Shown here one piece after another: positions 12,113 to 25,821 of a stretch of DNA of 64,000 nt (position 1 is the stretch's first letter; the number at the start of each line of letters is the position of its first letter). This DNA is from Auanema rhodensis. Lineage: Eukaryota > Nematoda > Chromadorea > Rhabditida > Rhabditidae. Made by a program: the position numbers and the translations under genes. The notes under the pieces were generated by a model, which saw nothing but the letters and a program-made list of their open reading frames with translations, made no database searches and was not told the DNA's origin. The stretch is from the NCBI GenBank assembly GCA_964057225.1, contig OZ059898.1, positions 20,685,267 through 20,749,266 of the forward strand. The letters are read 5' to 3'.

Positions 12113-14041
12113 TACGGTTTTCAAAATTAGATTCTTCATGTCCATATTAGTCTAAAAACAAATTTTTATTGATATTGGTTCATGGTAACCATGACTTTGA
12201 AATTTACGTGAACTTTAATTTATGCTAATTAAATGTACACGTGATGTGCACTTGGTATGTAACTCGCTTCACGTGAAAGATAAAGAGATGCGGTTTTTAA
12301 AATTAGATTCCCCATGTCCATATTAGTCTAAAAACAAATTTTTATTGATATTGGTTCATGGTAACCATGACTTTGAAATTTACGTGAACTTTAATTTATG
12401 CTAATTAAATGTACACGTGATGTGCACTTGGTATGTAACTCGCTTCACATGAAAGATAAAGAGATGCGGTTTTCAAAATTAGATTCCCCATGTTCATATT
12501 TAGTCTAAAAACAAATTTTCATTGATATTGGTTCATGGTAACCATGACTTTGAAATTCACGTGAACTTTAATTTATGCTAATTAAATGTACACGTGATGT
12601 GCACTTGGTATGTAACTCGCTTCACGTGAAAGATAAAGAGATGCGGTTTTCAAAATTAGATTCCCCATGTCCATATTAGTCTAAAAACAAATTTTTATTG
12701 ATATTGGTGCATGGTAACCATGACTTTGAAATTTACGTGAACTTTAATTTATGCTAATTAAATGTACACGTGATGTGCACTTGGTATGTAACTCGCTTCA
12801 CTTGAAAGATAAAGAGATGCGGTTTTCAAAATTAGATTCCCCATGTCCATATTAGTCTAAAAACAAATTTTTATTGATATTGGTTCATGGTAACCATGAC
12901 TTTGAAATTTACGTGAACTTTAATTTATGCTAATTAAATGTACACGTGATGTGCACTTGGTATGTAACTCGCTTCACGTGAAAGATAAAGAGATGCGGTT
13001 TTTAAAATTAGATTCCCCATGTCCATATTAGTCTAAAAACAAATTTTTATTGATATTGGTGCATGGTAACCATGACTTTGAAATTCACGTGAACTTTAAT
13101 TTATGCTAATTAAATGTACACGTGATGTGCACTTGGTATGTAACTCGCTTCACGTGAAAGATAAAGAGATGCGGTTTTCAAAATTAGATTCCCCATGTCC
13201 ATATTAGTCTAAAAACAAATTTTTATTGATATTGGTGCATGGTAACCATGACTTTGAAATTTACGTGAACTTTAATTTATGCTAATTAAATGTACACGTG
13301 ATGTGCACTTGGTATGTAACTCGCTTCACGTGAAAGATAAAGAGATGCGGTTTTCAAAATTAGATTCCCCATGTCCATATTAGTCTAAAAACAAATTTTT
13401 ATTGATATTGGTTCATGGTAACCATGACTTTGAAATTTACGTGAACTTTAATTTATGCTAATTAAATGTACACGTGATGTGCACTTGGTATGTAACTCGC
13501 TTCACGTGAAAGATAAAGAGATGCGGTTTTCGAAATTAGATTCCCCATGTCCATATTAGTCTAAAAACAAATTTTTATTGATATTGGTTCATGGTAACCA
13601 TGACTTTGAAATTTACGTGAACTTTAATTTATGCTAATTAAATGTACACGTGATGTGCATTTGGTATGTAACTCGCTTCACGTAAAAGATAAAGAGATGC
13701 GGTTTCCGAAATTAGATTCCCCATGTCCATATTAGTCTAAAAACAAATTTTTATTGATATTGGTTCATGGTAACCATGACTTTGAAATTTACGTGAACTT
13801 TAATTTATGCTAATTAAATGTACACGTGATGTGCACTTGGTATGTAACTCGCTTCACGTGAAAGATAAAGAGATGCGGTTTTCAAAATTAGATTTCCCAT
13901 GTCCATATTAGTCTAAAAACAAATTTTTATTGATATTGGTTCATGGTAACCATGACTTTGAAATTTACGTGAACTTTAATTTATGCTAATTAAATGTACA
14001 CGTGATGTGCACTTGGTATGTAACTCGCTTCACGTGAAAGA
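12113..14041 (+). repeat. 11-unit block, first copy (1929 bp)
   Basis: The order is a short TTCTTCATG unit, TTTTTAAAA, TGTTCAT, GTGCATGG, a unit after CACTTGAAAG, TTTTTAAAA with GTGCATGG and TTCACG, GTGCATGG, majority, TTTCGAAA with GCATTTGG, a unit after CGTAAAAG with TTCCGAAA, and a GATTTCCC unit. All recur in order from 15266. This copy has a private 1-bp insertion (unit 12457). Confidence 0.83.
12457..12633 (+). repeat. 177-bp unit (1-bp insertion)
   Basis: CATATTTAGTC replaces CATATTAGTC near 12499. This is the only +1 change noticed. The unit also carries TGTTCAT, TTCATTG and TTCACGTG. Confidence 0.92.
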
Positions 14042-15265
14042 TAAAGAGATGCGGTTTTCGAAATTAGATTCCCCATGTCCATATTAGTCTAAAAACAAAT
14101 TTTTATTGATATTGGTGCATGGTAACCATGACTTTGAAATTTACGTGAACTTTAATTTATGCTAATTAAATGTACACGTGATGTGCACTTGGTATGTAAC
14201 TCGCTTCACGTGAAAGATAAAGAGATGCGGTTTTCAAAATTAGATTCCCCATGTCCATATTAGTCTAAAAACAAATTTTTATTGATATTGGTTCATGGTA
14301 ACCATGACTTTGAAATTTACGTGAACTTTAATTTATGCTAATTAAATGTACACGTGATGTGCACTTGGTATGTAACTCGCTTCACGTGAAAGATAAAGAG
14401 ATGCGGTTTTCAAAATTAGATTCCCCATGTCCATATTAGTCTAAAAACAAATTTTTATTGATATTGGTTCATGGTAACCATGACTTTGAAATTTACGTGA
14501 ACTTTAATTTATGCTAATTAAATGTACACGTGATGTGCACTTGGTATGTAACTCGCTTCACGTGAAAGATAAAGAGATGCGGTTTTCAAAATTAGATTCC
14601 CCATGTCCATATTATTCTAAAAACAAATTTTTATTGATATTGGTTCATGGTAACCATGACTTTGAAATTTACGTGAACTTTAATTTATGCTAATTAAATG
14701 TATACGTGATGTGCATTTGGTATGTAACTCGCTTCACGTGAAAGATGCGGTTTTCAAAATTAGATTCTTCATGTCCATATTAGTCTAAAAACAAATTTTT
14801 ATTGATATTGGTTCATGGTAACCATGACTTTGAAATTTACGTGAACTTTAATTTATGCTAATTAAATGTACACGTGATGTGCACTTGGTATGTAACTCGC
14901 TTCACGTGAAAGATAAAGAGATGCGGTTTTTAAAATTAGATTCCCCATGTCCATATTAGTCTAAAAACAAATTTTTATTGATATTGGTTCATGGTAACCA
15001 TGACTTTGAAATTTACGTGAACTTTAATTTATGCTAATTAAATGTACACGTGATGTGCACTTGGTATGTAACTCGCTTCACGTGAAAGATAAAGAGATGC
15101 GGTTTTCAAAATTAGATTCCCCATGTTCATATTAGTCTAAAAACAAATTTTCATTGATATTGGTTCATGGTAACCATGACTTTGAAATTTACGTGAACTT
15201 TAATTTATGCTAATTAAATGTACACGTGATGTGCATTTGGTATGTAACTCGCTTCACGTGAAAGA

Positions 15266-15431
15266 TGCGGTTTTCAAAATTAGATTCTTCATGTCCATAT
15301 TAGTCAAAACAAATTTTTATTGATATTGGTTCATGGTAACCATGACTTTGAAATTTACGTGAACTTTAATTTATGCTAATTAAATGTACACGTGATGTGC
15401 ACTTGGTATGTAACTCGCTTCACGTGAAAGA
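15266..15431 (+). repeat. 166-bp unit, shortest seen
   Basis: This unit has both the 8-bp deletion at its start and a further 2-bp loss (TTAGTCAAAAC instead of TTAGTCTAAAAAC). Confidence 0.92.
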
Positions 15432-17191
15432 TAAAGAGATGCGGTTTTTAAAATTAGATTCCCCATGTCCATATTAGTCTAAAAACAAATTTTTATTGAT
15501 ATTGGTTCATGGTAACCATGACTTTGAAATTTACGTGAACTTTAATTTATGCTAATTAAATGTACACGTGATGTGCACTTGGTATGTAACTCGCTTCACA
15601 TGAAAGATAAAGAGATGCGGTTTTCAAAATTAGATTCCCCATGTTCATATTAGTCTAAAAACAAATTTTCATTGATATTGGTTCATGGTAACCATGACTT
15701 TGAAATTCACGTGAACTTTAATTTATGCTAATTAAATGTACACGTGATGTGCACTTGGTATGTAACTCGCTTCACGTGAAAGATAAAGAGATGCGGTTTT
15801 CAAAATTAGATTCCCCATGTCCATATTAGTCGAAAAACAAATTTTTATTGATATTGGTGCATGGTAACCATGACTTTGAAATTTACGTGAACTTTAATTT
15901 ATGCTAATTAAATGTACACGTGATGTGCACTTGGTATGTAACTCGCTTCACTTGAAAGATAAAGAGATGCGGTTTTCAAAATTAGATTCCCCATGTCCAT
16001 ATTAGTCTAAAAACAAATTTTTATTGATATTGGTTCATGGTAACCATGACTTTGAAATTTACGTGAACTTTAATTTATGCTAATTAAATGTACACGTGAT
16101 GTGCACTTGGTATGTAACTCGCTTCACGTGAAAGATAAAGAGATGCGGTTTTTAAAATTAGATTCCCCATGTCCATATTAGTCTAAAAACAAATTTTTAT
16201 TGATATTGGTGCATGGTAACCATGACTTTGAAATTCACGTGAACTTTAATTTATGCTAATTAAATGTACACGTGATGTGCACTTGGTATGTAACTCGCTT
16301 CACGTGAAAGATAAAGAGATGCGGTTTTCAAAATTAGATTCCCCATGTCCATATTAGTCTAAAAACAAATTTTTATTGATATTGGTGCATGGTAACCATG
16401 ACTTTGAAATTTACGTGAACTTTAATTTATGCTAATTAAATGTACACGTGATGTGCACTTGGTATGTAACTCGCTTCACGTGAAAGATAAAGAGATGCGG
16501 TTTTCAAAATTAGATTCCCCATGTCCATATTAGTCTAAAAACAAATTTTTATTGATATTGGTTCATGGTAACCATGACTTTGAAATTTACGTGAACTTTA
16601 ATTTATGCTAATTAAATGTACACGTGATGTGCACTTGGTATGTAACTCGCTTCACGTGAAAGATAAAGAGATGCGGTTTTCGAAATTAGATTCCCCATGT
16701 CCATATTAGTCTAAAAACAAATTTTTATTGATATTGGTTCATGGTAACCATGACTTTGAAATTTACGTGAACTTTAATTTATGCTAATTAAATGTACATG
16801 TGATGTGCATTTGGTATGTAACTCGCTTCACGTAAAAGATAAAGAGATGCGGTTTCCGAAATTAGATTCCCCATGTCCATATTAGTCTAAAAACAAATTT
16901 TTATTGATATTGGTTCATGGTAACAATGACTTTGAAATTTACGTGAACTTTAATTTATGCTAATTAAATGTACACGTGATGTGCACTTGGTATGTAACTC
17001 GCTTCACGTGAAAGATAAAGAGATGCGGTTTTCAAAATTAGATTTCCCATGTCCATATTAGTCTAAAAACAAATTTTTATTGATATTGGTTCATGGTAAC
17101 CATGACTTTGAAATTTACGTGAACTTTAATTTATGCTAATTAAATGTACACGTGATGTGCATTTGGTATGTAACTCGCTTCACGTAAAAGA
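15266..17191 (+). repeat. 11-unit block, second copy (1926 bp)
   Basis: Same unit order as 12113-14041. CACTTGAAAG lies at matching places 3150 bp apart, which equals 18 units less the two 8-bp and one 2-bp deletions between them. The 3-bp length difference is the 1-bp insertion in the first copy plus the 2-bp deletion in the first unit here. Private changes include GTCGAAAAAC near 15830, GTACATGTG near 16797 and GGTAACAATG near 16921. Confidence 0.83.
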
Positions 17192-17543
17192 TAAAGAGAT
17201 GCGGTTTCCGAAATTAGATTCCCCATGTCCATATTAGTCTAAAAACAAATTTTTATTGATATTGGTTCATGGTAACCATGACTTTGAATTTTACGTGAAC
17301 TTTAATTTATGCTAATTAAATGTACACGTGATGTGCACTTGGTATGTAACTCGCTTCACGTGAAAGATAAAGAGATGCGGTTTTCAAAATTAGATTTCCC
17401 ATGTCCATATTAGTCTAAAAACAAATTTTTATTGATATTGGTTCATGGTAACCATGACTTTGAAATTTACGTGAACTTTAATTTATGCTAATTAAATGTA
17501 CACGTGATGTGCACTTGGTATGTAACTCGCTTCACGTGAAAGA
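16840..17543 (+). repeat. 352-bp dimer duplicated in tandem
   Basis: A TTCCGAAA unit preceded by CGTAAAAG and a GATTTCCC unit occur twice in a row (16840-17191, 17192-17543). The two differ by at least GGTAACAATG near 16921 in the first and GAATTTTACG near 17287 in the second. This is a local expansion at the end of the preceding block. Confidence 0.8.
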
Positions 17544-18599
17544 TAAAGAGATGCGGTTTTCGAAATTAGATTCCCCATGTCCATATTAGTCTAAAAACAA
17601 ATTTTTATTGATATTGGTGCATGGTAACCATGACTTTGAAATTTACGTGAACTTTAATTTATGCTAATTAAATGTACACGTGATGTGCACTTGGTATGTG
17701 ACTCGCTTCACGTGAAAGATAAAGAGATGCGGTTTTCAAAATTAGATTCCCCATGTCCATATTAGTCTAAAAACAAATTTTTATTGATATTGGTTCATGG
17801 TAACCATGACTTTGAAATTTACGTGAACTTTAATTTATGCTAATTAAATGTACACGTGATGTGCACTTGGTATGTAACTCGCTTCACGTGAAAGATGAAG
17901 AGATGCGGTTTTCAAAATTAGATTCTTCATGTCCATATTAGTCTAAAAAGAAATTTTTATTGATATTGGTTCATGGTAACCATGACTTTGAAATTTACGT
18001 GAACTTTAATTTATGCTAATTAAATGTACACGTGATGTGCACTTGGTATGTAACTCGCTTCACGTGAAAGATAAAGAGATGCGGTTTTTAAAATTAGATT
18101 CCCCATGTCCATATTAGTCTAAAAACAAATTTTTATTGATATTGGTTCATGGTAACCATGACTTTGAAATTTACGTGAACTTTAATTTATGCTAATTAAA
18201 TGTACACGTGATGTGCACTTGGTATGTAACTCGCTTCACGTGAAAGATAAAGAGATGCGGTTTTTAAAATTAGATTCCCCATGTCCATATTAGTCTAAAA
18301 ACAAATTTTTATTGATATTGGTTCATGGTAACCATGACTTTGAAATTTACGTGAACTTTAATTTATGCTAATTAAATGTACACGTGATGTGCACTTGGTA
18401 TGTAACTCGCTTCACGTGAAAGATAAAGAGATGCGGTTTTCAAAATTAGATTCCCCATGTCCATATTAGTCTAAAAACAAATTTTTATTGATATTGGTTC
18501 ATGGTAACCATGACTTTGAAATTTACGTGAACTTTAATTTATGCTAATTAAATGTACACGTGATGTGCACTTGGTATGTAACTCGCTTCAAGTGAAAGA

Positions 18600-20359
18600 T
18601 AAAGAGATGCGGTTTTCAAAATTAGATTCCCCATGTCCATATTAGTCTAAAAACAAATTTTTATTGATATTGGTGCATGGTAACCATGACTTTGAAATTT
18701 ACGTGAACTTTAATTTATGCTAATTAAATGTACACGTGATGTGCACTTGGTATGTAACTCGCTTCACGTGAAAGATAAAGAGATGCGGTTTTCAAAATTA
18801 GATTCCCCATGTCCATATTAGTCTAAAAACAAATTTTTATTGATATTGGTTCATGGTAACCATGACTTTGAAATTTACGTGAACTTTAATTTATGCTAAT
18901 TAAATGTACACGTGATGTGCACTTGGTATGTAACTCGCTTCACGTGAAAGATAAAGAGATGCGGTTTTCGAAATTAGATTCCCCATGTCCATATTAGTCT
19001 AAAAACAAATTTTTATTGATATTGGTTCATGGTAACCATGACTTTGAAATTTACGTGAACTTTAATTTATGCTAATTAAATGTACACGTGATGTGCACTT
19101 GGTATGTAACTCGCTTCACGTGAAAGATAAAGAGATGCGGTTTTCGAAATTAGATTCCCCATGTCCATATTAGTCTAAAAACAAATTTTTATTGATATTG
19201 GTTCATGGTAACCATGACTTTGAAATTTACGTGAACTTTAATTTATGCTAATTAAATGTACACGTGATGTGCACTTGGTATGTAACTCGCTTCACGTGAA
19301 AGATGAAGAGATGCGGTTTTCAAAATTAGATTCCCCATGTCCATATCAGTCTAAAAACAAATTTTTATTGATATTGGTTCATGGTAACCATGACTTTGAA
19401 ATTTACGTGAACTTTAATTTATGCTAATTAAATGTACACGTGATGTGCACTTGGTATGTAACTCGCTTCAAGTGAAAGATAAAGAGATGCGGTTTTCAAA
19501 ATTAGATTCCCCATGTCCATATTAGTCTAAAAACAAATTTTTATTGATATTGGTGCATGGTAACCATGACTTTGAAATTTACGTGAACTTTAATTTATGC
19601 TAATTAAATGTACACGTGATGTGCACTTGGTATGTAACTCGCTTCACGTGAAAGATAAAGAGATGCGGTTTTCAAAATTAGATTCCCCATGTCCATATTA
19701 GTCTAAAAACAAATTTTTATTGATATTGGTTCATGGTAACCATGACTTTGAAATTTACGTGAACTTTAATTTATGCTAATTAAATGTACACGTGATGTGC
19801 ACTTGGTATGTAACTCGCTTCACGTGAAAGATAAAGAGATGCGGTTTTCGAAATTAGATTCCCCATGTCCATATTAGTCTAAAAACAAATTTTTATTGAT
19901 ATTGGTTCATGGTAACCATGACTTTGAAATTTACGTGAACTTTAATTTATGCTAATTAAATGTACACGTGATGTGCACTTGGTATGTAACTCGCTTCACG
20001 TGAAAGATAAAGAGATGCGGTTTTCGAAATTAGATTCCCCATGTCGATATTAGTCTAAAAACAAATTTTTATTGATATTGGTTCATGGTAACCATGACTT
20101 TGAAATTTACGTGAACTTTAATTTATGCTAATTAAATGTACACGTGATGTGCACTTGGTATGTAACTCGCTTCACGTGAAAGATGAAGAGATGCGGTTTT
20201 CAAAATTAGATTCCCCATGTCCATATCAGTCTAAAAACAAATTTTTATTGATATTGGTTCATGGTAACCATGACTTTGAAATTTACGTGAACTTTAATTT
20301 ATGCTAATTAAATGTACACGTGATGTGCACTTGGTATGTAACTCGCTTCACGTGAAAGA
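18600..20359 (+). repeat. 880-bp pentamer, two adjacent copies
   Basis: Copies 18600-19479 and 19480-20359 each hold a GTGCATGG unit, a majority unit, two TTTCGAAA units and a GATGAAG/CAG unit. Both are preceded by CAAGTGAAAGA. The second copy carries ATGTCGATATT near 20044 (shared with 26738), and its last unit ends in CACGTG instead of CAAGTG. Confidence 0.83.
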
Positions 20360-20537
20360 TAAAGAGATGCGGTTTTCGAAATTAGATTCCCCATGTCCAT
20401 ATTAGTCTAAAAACAAATTTTTATATTGATATTGGTTCATGGTAACCATGACTTCGAAATTTACGTGAACTTTAATTTATGCTAATTAAATGTACACGTG
20501 ATGTGCACTTGGTATGTAACTCGCTTCACGTGAAAGA
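20360..20537 (+). repeat. 178-bp unit (2-bp insertion), first of eight
   Basis: TTTTTATATTGATATTGG replaces TTTTTATTGATATTGG, and GACTTCGAAATTT replaces GACTTTGAAATTT. The two changes are linked in all eight units: 20360, 23882, 25468, 27054, 28816, 30226, 32340 and 33574. The type is confined to region B. GACTTCGAAA adds a second TTCGAA motif to a unit that already has one at 16-21, except the TTCCGAAA copies at 32340 and 33574. Confidence 0.93.
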
Positions 20538-21065
20538 TAAAGAGATGCGGTTTTCAAAATTAGATTCCCCATGTCCATTTCAGTCTAAAAACAAATTTTT
20601 ATTGATATTGGTTCATGGTAACCATGACTTTGAAATTTACGTGAACTTTAATTTATGCTAATTAAATGTACACGTGATGTGCACTTGGTATGTAACTCGC
20701 TTCACGTGAAAGATAAAGAGATGCGGTTTTCAAAATTAGATTCTTCATGTCCATATTAGTCTAAAAACAAATTTTTATTGATATTGGTTCATGGTAACCA
20801 TGACTTTGAAATTTACGTGAACTTTAATTTATGCTAATTAAATGTACACGTGATGTGCACTTGGTATGTAACTCGCTTCACGTGAAAGATAAAGAGATGC
20901 GGTTTTCGAAATTAGATTCCCCATGTCCATATTAGTCTAAAAACAAATTTTTATTGATATTGGTTCATGGTAACCATGACTTTGAAATTTACGTGAACTT
21001 TAATTTATGCTAATTAAATGTACACGTGATGTGCACTTGGTATGTAACTCGCTTCACGTGAAAGA
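20360..21065 (+). repeat. 706-bp module 'e-f-g-c', copy 1
   Basis: Four units in fixed order: e, a 178-bp unit with TTTCGAAA, inserted TA and GACTTCGAAA; f, a CAG unit; g, a TTCTTCATG unit of full length; c, a TTTCGAAA unit. The f unit here also has CCATTTCAG. The order recurs five more times in region B, so this is a real higher-order module and not random mixing. Confidence 0.85.
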
Positions 21066-21241
21066 TAAAGAGATGCGGTTTTCAAAATTAGATTCCCCAT
21101 GTCCATATTAGTCTAAAAACAAATTTTTATTGATATTGGTTCATGGTAACCATGACTTTAAAATTTACGTGAACTTTAATTTATGCTAATTAAATGTACA
21201 CGTGATGTGCACTTGGTATGTAACTCGCTTCAAGTGAAAGA

Positions 21242-23529
21242 TAAAGAGATGCGGTTTTCAAAATTAGATTCCCCATGTCCATATTAGTCTAAAAACAAAT
21301 TTTTATTGATATTGGTGCATGGTAACCATGACTTTGAAATTTACGTGAACTTTAATTTATGCTAATTAAATGTACACGTGATGTGCACTTGGTATGTAAC
21401 TCGCTTCACGTGAAAGATAAAGAGATGCGGTTTTCGAAATTAGATTCCCCATGTCCATATTAGTCTAAAAACAAATTTTTATTGATATTGGTTCATGGTA
21501 ACCATGACTTTGAAATTTACGTGAACTTTAATTTATGCTAATTAAATGTACACGTGATGTGCACTTGGTATGTAACTCGCTTCACGTGAAAGATGAAGAG
21601 ATGCGGTTTTCAAAATTAGATTCCCCATGTCCATATCAGTCTAAAAACAAATTTTTATTGATATTGGTTCATGGTAACCATGACTTTGAAATTTACGTGA
21701 ACTTTAATTTATGCTAATTAAATGTACACGTGATGTGCACTTGGTATGTAACTCGCTTCAAGTGAAAGATAAAGAGATGCGGTTTTCAAAATTAGATTCC
21801 CCATGTCCATATTAGTCTAAAAACAAATTTTTATTGATATTGGTGCATGGTAACCATGACTTTGAAATTTACGTGAACTTTAATTTATGCTAATTAAATG
21901 TACACGTGATGTGCACTTGGTATGTAACTCGCTTCACGTGAAAGATAAAGAGATGCGGTTTTCGAAATTAGATTCCCCATGTCCATATTAGTCTAAAAAC
22001 AAATTTTTATTGATATTGGTTCATGGTAACCATGACTTTGAAATTTACGTGAACTTTAATTTATGCTAATTAAATGTACACGTGATGTGCACTTGGTATG
22101 TAACTCGCTTCACGTGAAAGATGAAGAGATGCGGTTTTCAAAATTAGATTCCCCATGTCCATATCAGTCTAAAAACAAATTTTTATTGATATTGGTTCAT
22201 GGTAACCATGACTTTGAAATTTACGTGAACTTTAATTTATGCTAATTAAATGTACACGTGATGTGCACTTGGTATGTAACTCGCTTCACGTGAAAGATAA
22301 AGAGATGCGGTTTTCAAAATTAGATTCCCCATGTCCATATTAGTCTAAAAACAAATTTTTATTGATATTGGTTCATGGTAACCATGACTTTAAAATTTAC
22401 GTGAACTTTAATTTATGCTAATTAAATGTACACGTGATGTGCACTTGGTATGTAACTCGCTTCAAGTGAAAGATAAAGAGATGCGGTTTTCAAAATTAGA
22501 TTCCCCATGTCCATATTAGTCTAAAAACAAATTTTTATTGATATTGGTGCATGGTAACCATGACTTTGAAATTTACGTGAACTTTAATTTATGCTAATTA
22601 AATGTACACGTGATGTGCACTTGGTATGTAACTCGCTTCACGTGAAAGATAAAGAGATGCGGTTTTCGAAATTAGATTCCCCATGTCCATATTAGTCTAA
22701 AAACAAATTTTTATTGATATTGGTTCATGGTAACCATGACTTTGAAATTTACGTGAACTTTAATTTATGCTAATTAAATGTACACGTGATGTGCACTTGG
22801 TATGTAACTCGCTTCACGTGAAAGATGAAGAGATGCGGTTTTCAAAATTAGATTCCCCATGTCCATATCAGTCTAAAAACAAATTTTTATTGATATTGGT
22901 TCATGGTAACCATGACTTTGAAATTTACGTGAACTTTAATTTATGCTAATTAAATGTACACGTGATGTGCACTTGGTATGTAACTCGCTTCAAGTGAAAG
23001 ATAAAGAGATGCGGTTTTCAAAATTAGATTCCCCATGTCCATATTAGTCTAAAAACAAATTTTTATTGATATTGGTGCATGGTAACCATGACTTTGAAAT
23101 TTACGTGAACTTTAATTTATGCTAATTAAATGTACACGTGATGTGCACTTGGTATGTAACTCGCTTCACGTGAAAGATAAAGAGATGCGGTTTTCGAAAT
23201 TAGATTCCCCATGTCCATATTAGTCTAAAAACAAATTTTTATTGATATTGGTTCATGGTAACCATGACTTTGAAATTTACGTGAACTTTAATTTATGCTA
23301 ATTAAATGTACACGTGATGTGCACTTGGTATGTAACTCGCTTCACGTGAAAGATGAAGAGATGCGGTTTTCAAAATTAGATTCCCCATGTCCATATCAGT
23401 CTAAAAACAAATTTTTATTGATATTGGTTCATGGTAACCATGACTTTGAAATTTACGTGAACTTTAATTTATGCTAATTAAATGTACACGTGATGTGCAC
23501 TTGGTATGTAACTCGCTTCAAGTGAAAGA
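21242..23529 (+). repeat. 528-bp trimer, four copies with one extra unit
   Basis: The trimer is a GTGCATGG unit, a TTTCGAAA unit, then a GATGAAG/CAG unit. Copies are 21242-21769, 21770-22297, 22474-23001 and 23002-23529. One unit (22298-22473, CTTTAAAATTT) sits between the second and third. Three of the four CAG units end in CAAGTG; the second does not, and the extra unit carries it instead. Confidence 0.83.
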
Positions 23530-23881
23530 TAAAGAGATGCGGTTTTCAAAATTAGATTCCCCATGTCCATATTAGTCTAAAAACAAATTTTTATTGATAT
23601 TGGTGCATGGTAACCATGACTTTGAAATTTACGTGAACTTTAATTTATGCTAATTAAATGTACACGTGATGTGCACTTGGTATGTAACTCGCTTCACGTG
23701 AAAGATAAAGAGATGCGGTTTTCAAAATTAGATTCCCCATGTCCATATCAGTCTAAAAACAAATTTTTATTGATATTGGTTCATGGTAACCATGACTTTG
23801 AAATTTACGTGAACTTTAATTTATGCTAATTAAATGTACACGTGATGTGCACTTGGTATGTAACTCGCTTCACGTGAAAGA

Positions 23882-24235
23882 TAAAGAGATGCGGTTTTCG
23901 AAATTAGATTCCCCATGTCCATATTAGTCTAAAAACAAATTTTTATATTGATATTGGTTCATGGTAACCATGACTTCGAAATTTACGTGAACTTTAATTT
24001 ATGCTAATTAAATGTACACGTGATGTGCACTTGGTATGTAACTCGCTTCACGTGAAAGATAAAGAGATGCGGTTTTCAAAATTAGATTCCCCATGTCCAT
24101 ATCAGTCTAAAAACAAATTTTTATTGATATTGGTTCATGGTAACCATGACTTTGAAATTTACGTGAACTTTAATTTATGCTAATTAAATGTACACGTGAT
24201 GTGCACTTGGTATGTAACTCGCTTCACGTGAAAGA
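23882..24235 (+). repeat. Truncated 'e-f' module
   Basis: An insertion unit (23882-24059) and a CAG unit without the following TTCTTCATG unit; a TTTCGAAA unit follows directly. A second truncated pair lies at 25468-25821. Confidence 0.8.
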
Positions 24236-25467
24236 TAAAGAGATGCGGTTTTCGAAATTAGATTCCCCATGTCCATATTAGTCTAAAAACAAATTTTTAT
24301 TGATATTGGTTCATGGTAACCATGACTTTGAAATTTACGTGAACTTTAATTTATGCTAATTAAATGTACACGTGATGTGCACTTGGTATGTAACTCGCTT
24401 CACGTGAAAGATAAAGAGATGCGGTTTTCAAAATTAGATTCCCCATGTCCATATTAGTCTAAAAACAAATTTTTATTGATATTGGTTCATGGTAACCATG
24501 ACTTTGAAATTTACGTGAACTTTAATTTATGCTAATTAAATGTACACGTGATGTGCACTTGGTATGTAACTCGCTTCAAGTGAAAGATAAAGAGATGCGG
24601 TTTTCAAAATTAGATTCCCCATGTCCATATTAGTCTAAAAACAAATTTTTATTGATATTGGTGCATGGTAACCATGACTTTGAAATTTACGTGAACTTTA
24701 ATTTATGCTAATTAAATGTACACGTGATGTGCACTTGGTATGTAACTCGCTTCACGTGAAAGATAAAGAGATGCGGTTTTCGAAATTAGATTCCCCATGT
24801 CCATATTAGTCTAAAAACAAATTTTTATTGATATTGGTTCATGGTAACCATGACTTTGAAATTTACGTGAACTTTAATTTATGCTAATTAAATGTACACG
24901 TGATGTGCACTTGGTATGTAACTCGCTTCACGTGAAAGATGAAGAGATGCGGTTTTCAAAATTAGATTCCCCATGTCCATATCAGTCTAAAAACAAATTT
25001 TTATTGATATTGGTTCATGGTAACCATGACTTTGAAATTTACGTGAACTTTAATTTATGCTAATTAAATGTACACGTGATGTGCACTTGGTATGTAACTC
25101 GCTTCAAGTGAAAGATAAAGAGATGCGGTTTTCAAAATTAGATTCCCCATGTCCATATTAGTCTAAAAACAAATTTTTATTGATATTGGTGCATGGTAAC
25201 CATGACTTTGAAATTTACGTGAACTTTAATTTATGCTAATTAAATGTACACGTGATGTGCACTTGGTATGTAACTCGCTTCACGTGAAAGATAAAGAGAT
25301 GCGGTTTTCAAAATTAGATTCCCCATGTCCATATCAGTCTAAAAACAAATTTTTATTGATATTGGTTCATGGTAACCATGACTTTGAAATTTACGTGAAC
25401 TTTAATTTATGCTAATTAAATGTACACGTGATGTGCACTTGGTATGTAACTCGCTTCACGTGAAAGA

Positions 25468-25821
25468 TAAAGAGATGCGGTTTTCGAAATTAGATTCCCC
25501 ATGTCCATATTAGTCTAAAAACAAATTTTTATATTGATATTGGTTCATGGTAACCATGACTTCGAAATTTACGTGAACTTTAATTTATGCTAATTAAATG
25601 TACACGTGATGTGCACTTGGTATGTAACTCGCTTCACGTGAAAGATAAAGAGATGCGGTTTTCAAAATTAGATTCCCCATGTCCATATCAGTCTAAAAAC
25701 AAATTTTTATTGATATTGGTTCATGGTAACCATGACTTTGAAATTTACGTGAACTTTAATTTATGCTAATTAAATGTACACGTGATGTGCACTTGGTATG
25801 TAACTCGCTTCAAGTGAAAGA
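25468..25821 (+). repeat. Truncated 'e-f' module, second case
   Basis: An insertion unit (25468-25645) and a CAG unit ending in CAAGTG, followed by a GTGCATGG unit instead of the TTCTTCATG unit. It lies 1586 bp from 23882 and from 27054, so three insertion units are equally spaced by 9 units plus 2 bp. Confidence 0.8.

Larger units (their letters stand above)
10545..18423 (+). repeat. Region A2: units with 8-bp deletions and 3.15-kb block repeats
   Basis: This stretch holds 45 units. Five lack the first 8 bases of the unit (starts 10545, 11241, 12113, 14746, 15266), all with TTCTTCATG in place of TTCCCCATG. Other markers are CACATGAAAG and CACTTGAAAG (changed palindrome), GCATTTGG, CGTAAAAG and TTTCCGAAA. 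The C48T marker of region A1 is absent. The boundary with region B is set at the first unit ending in CAAGTGAAAGA and is a convenience; some unit types continue across it. Confidence 0.8.
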
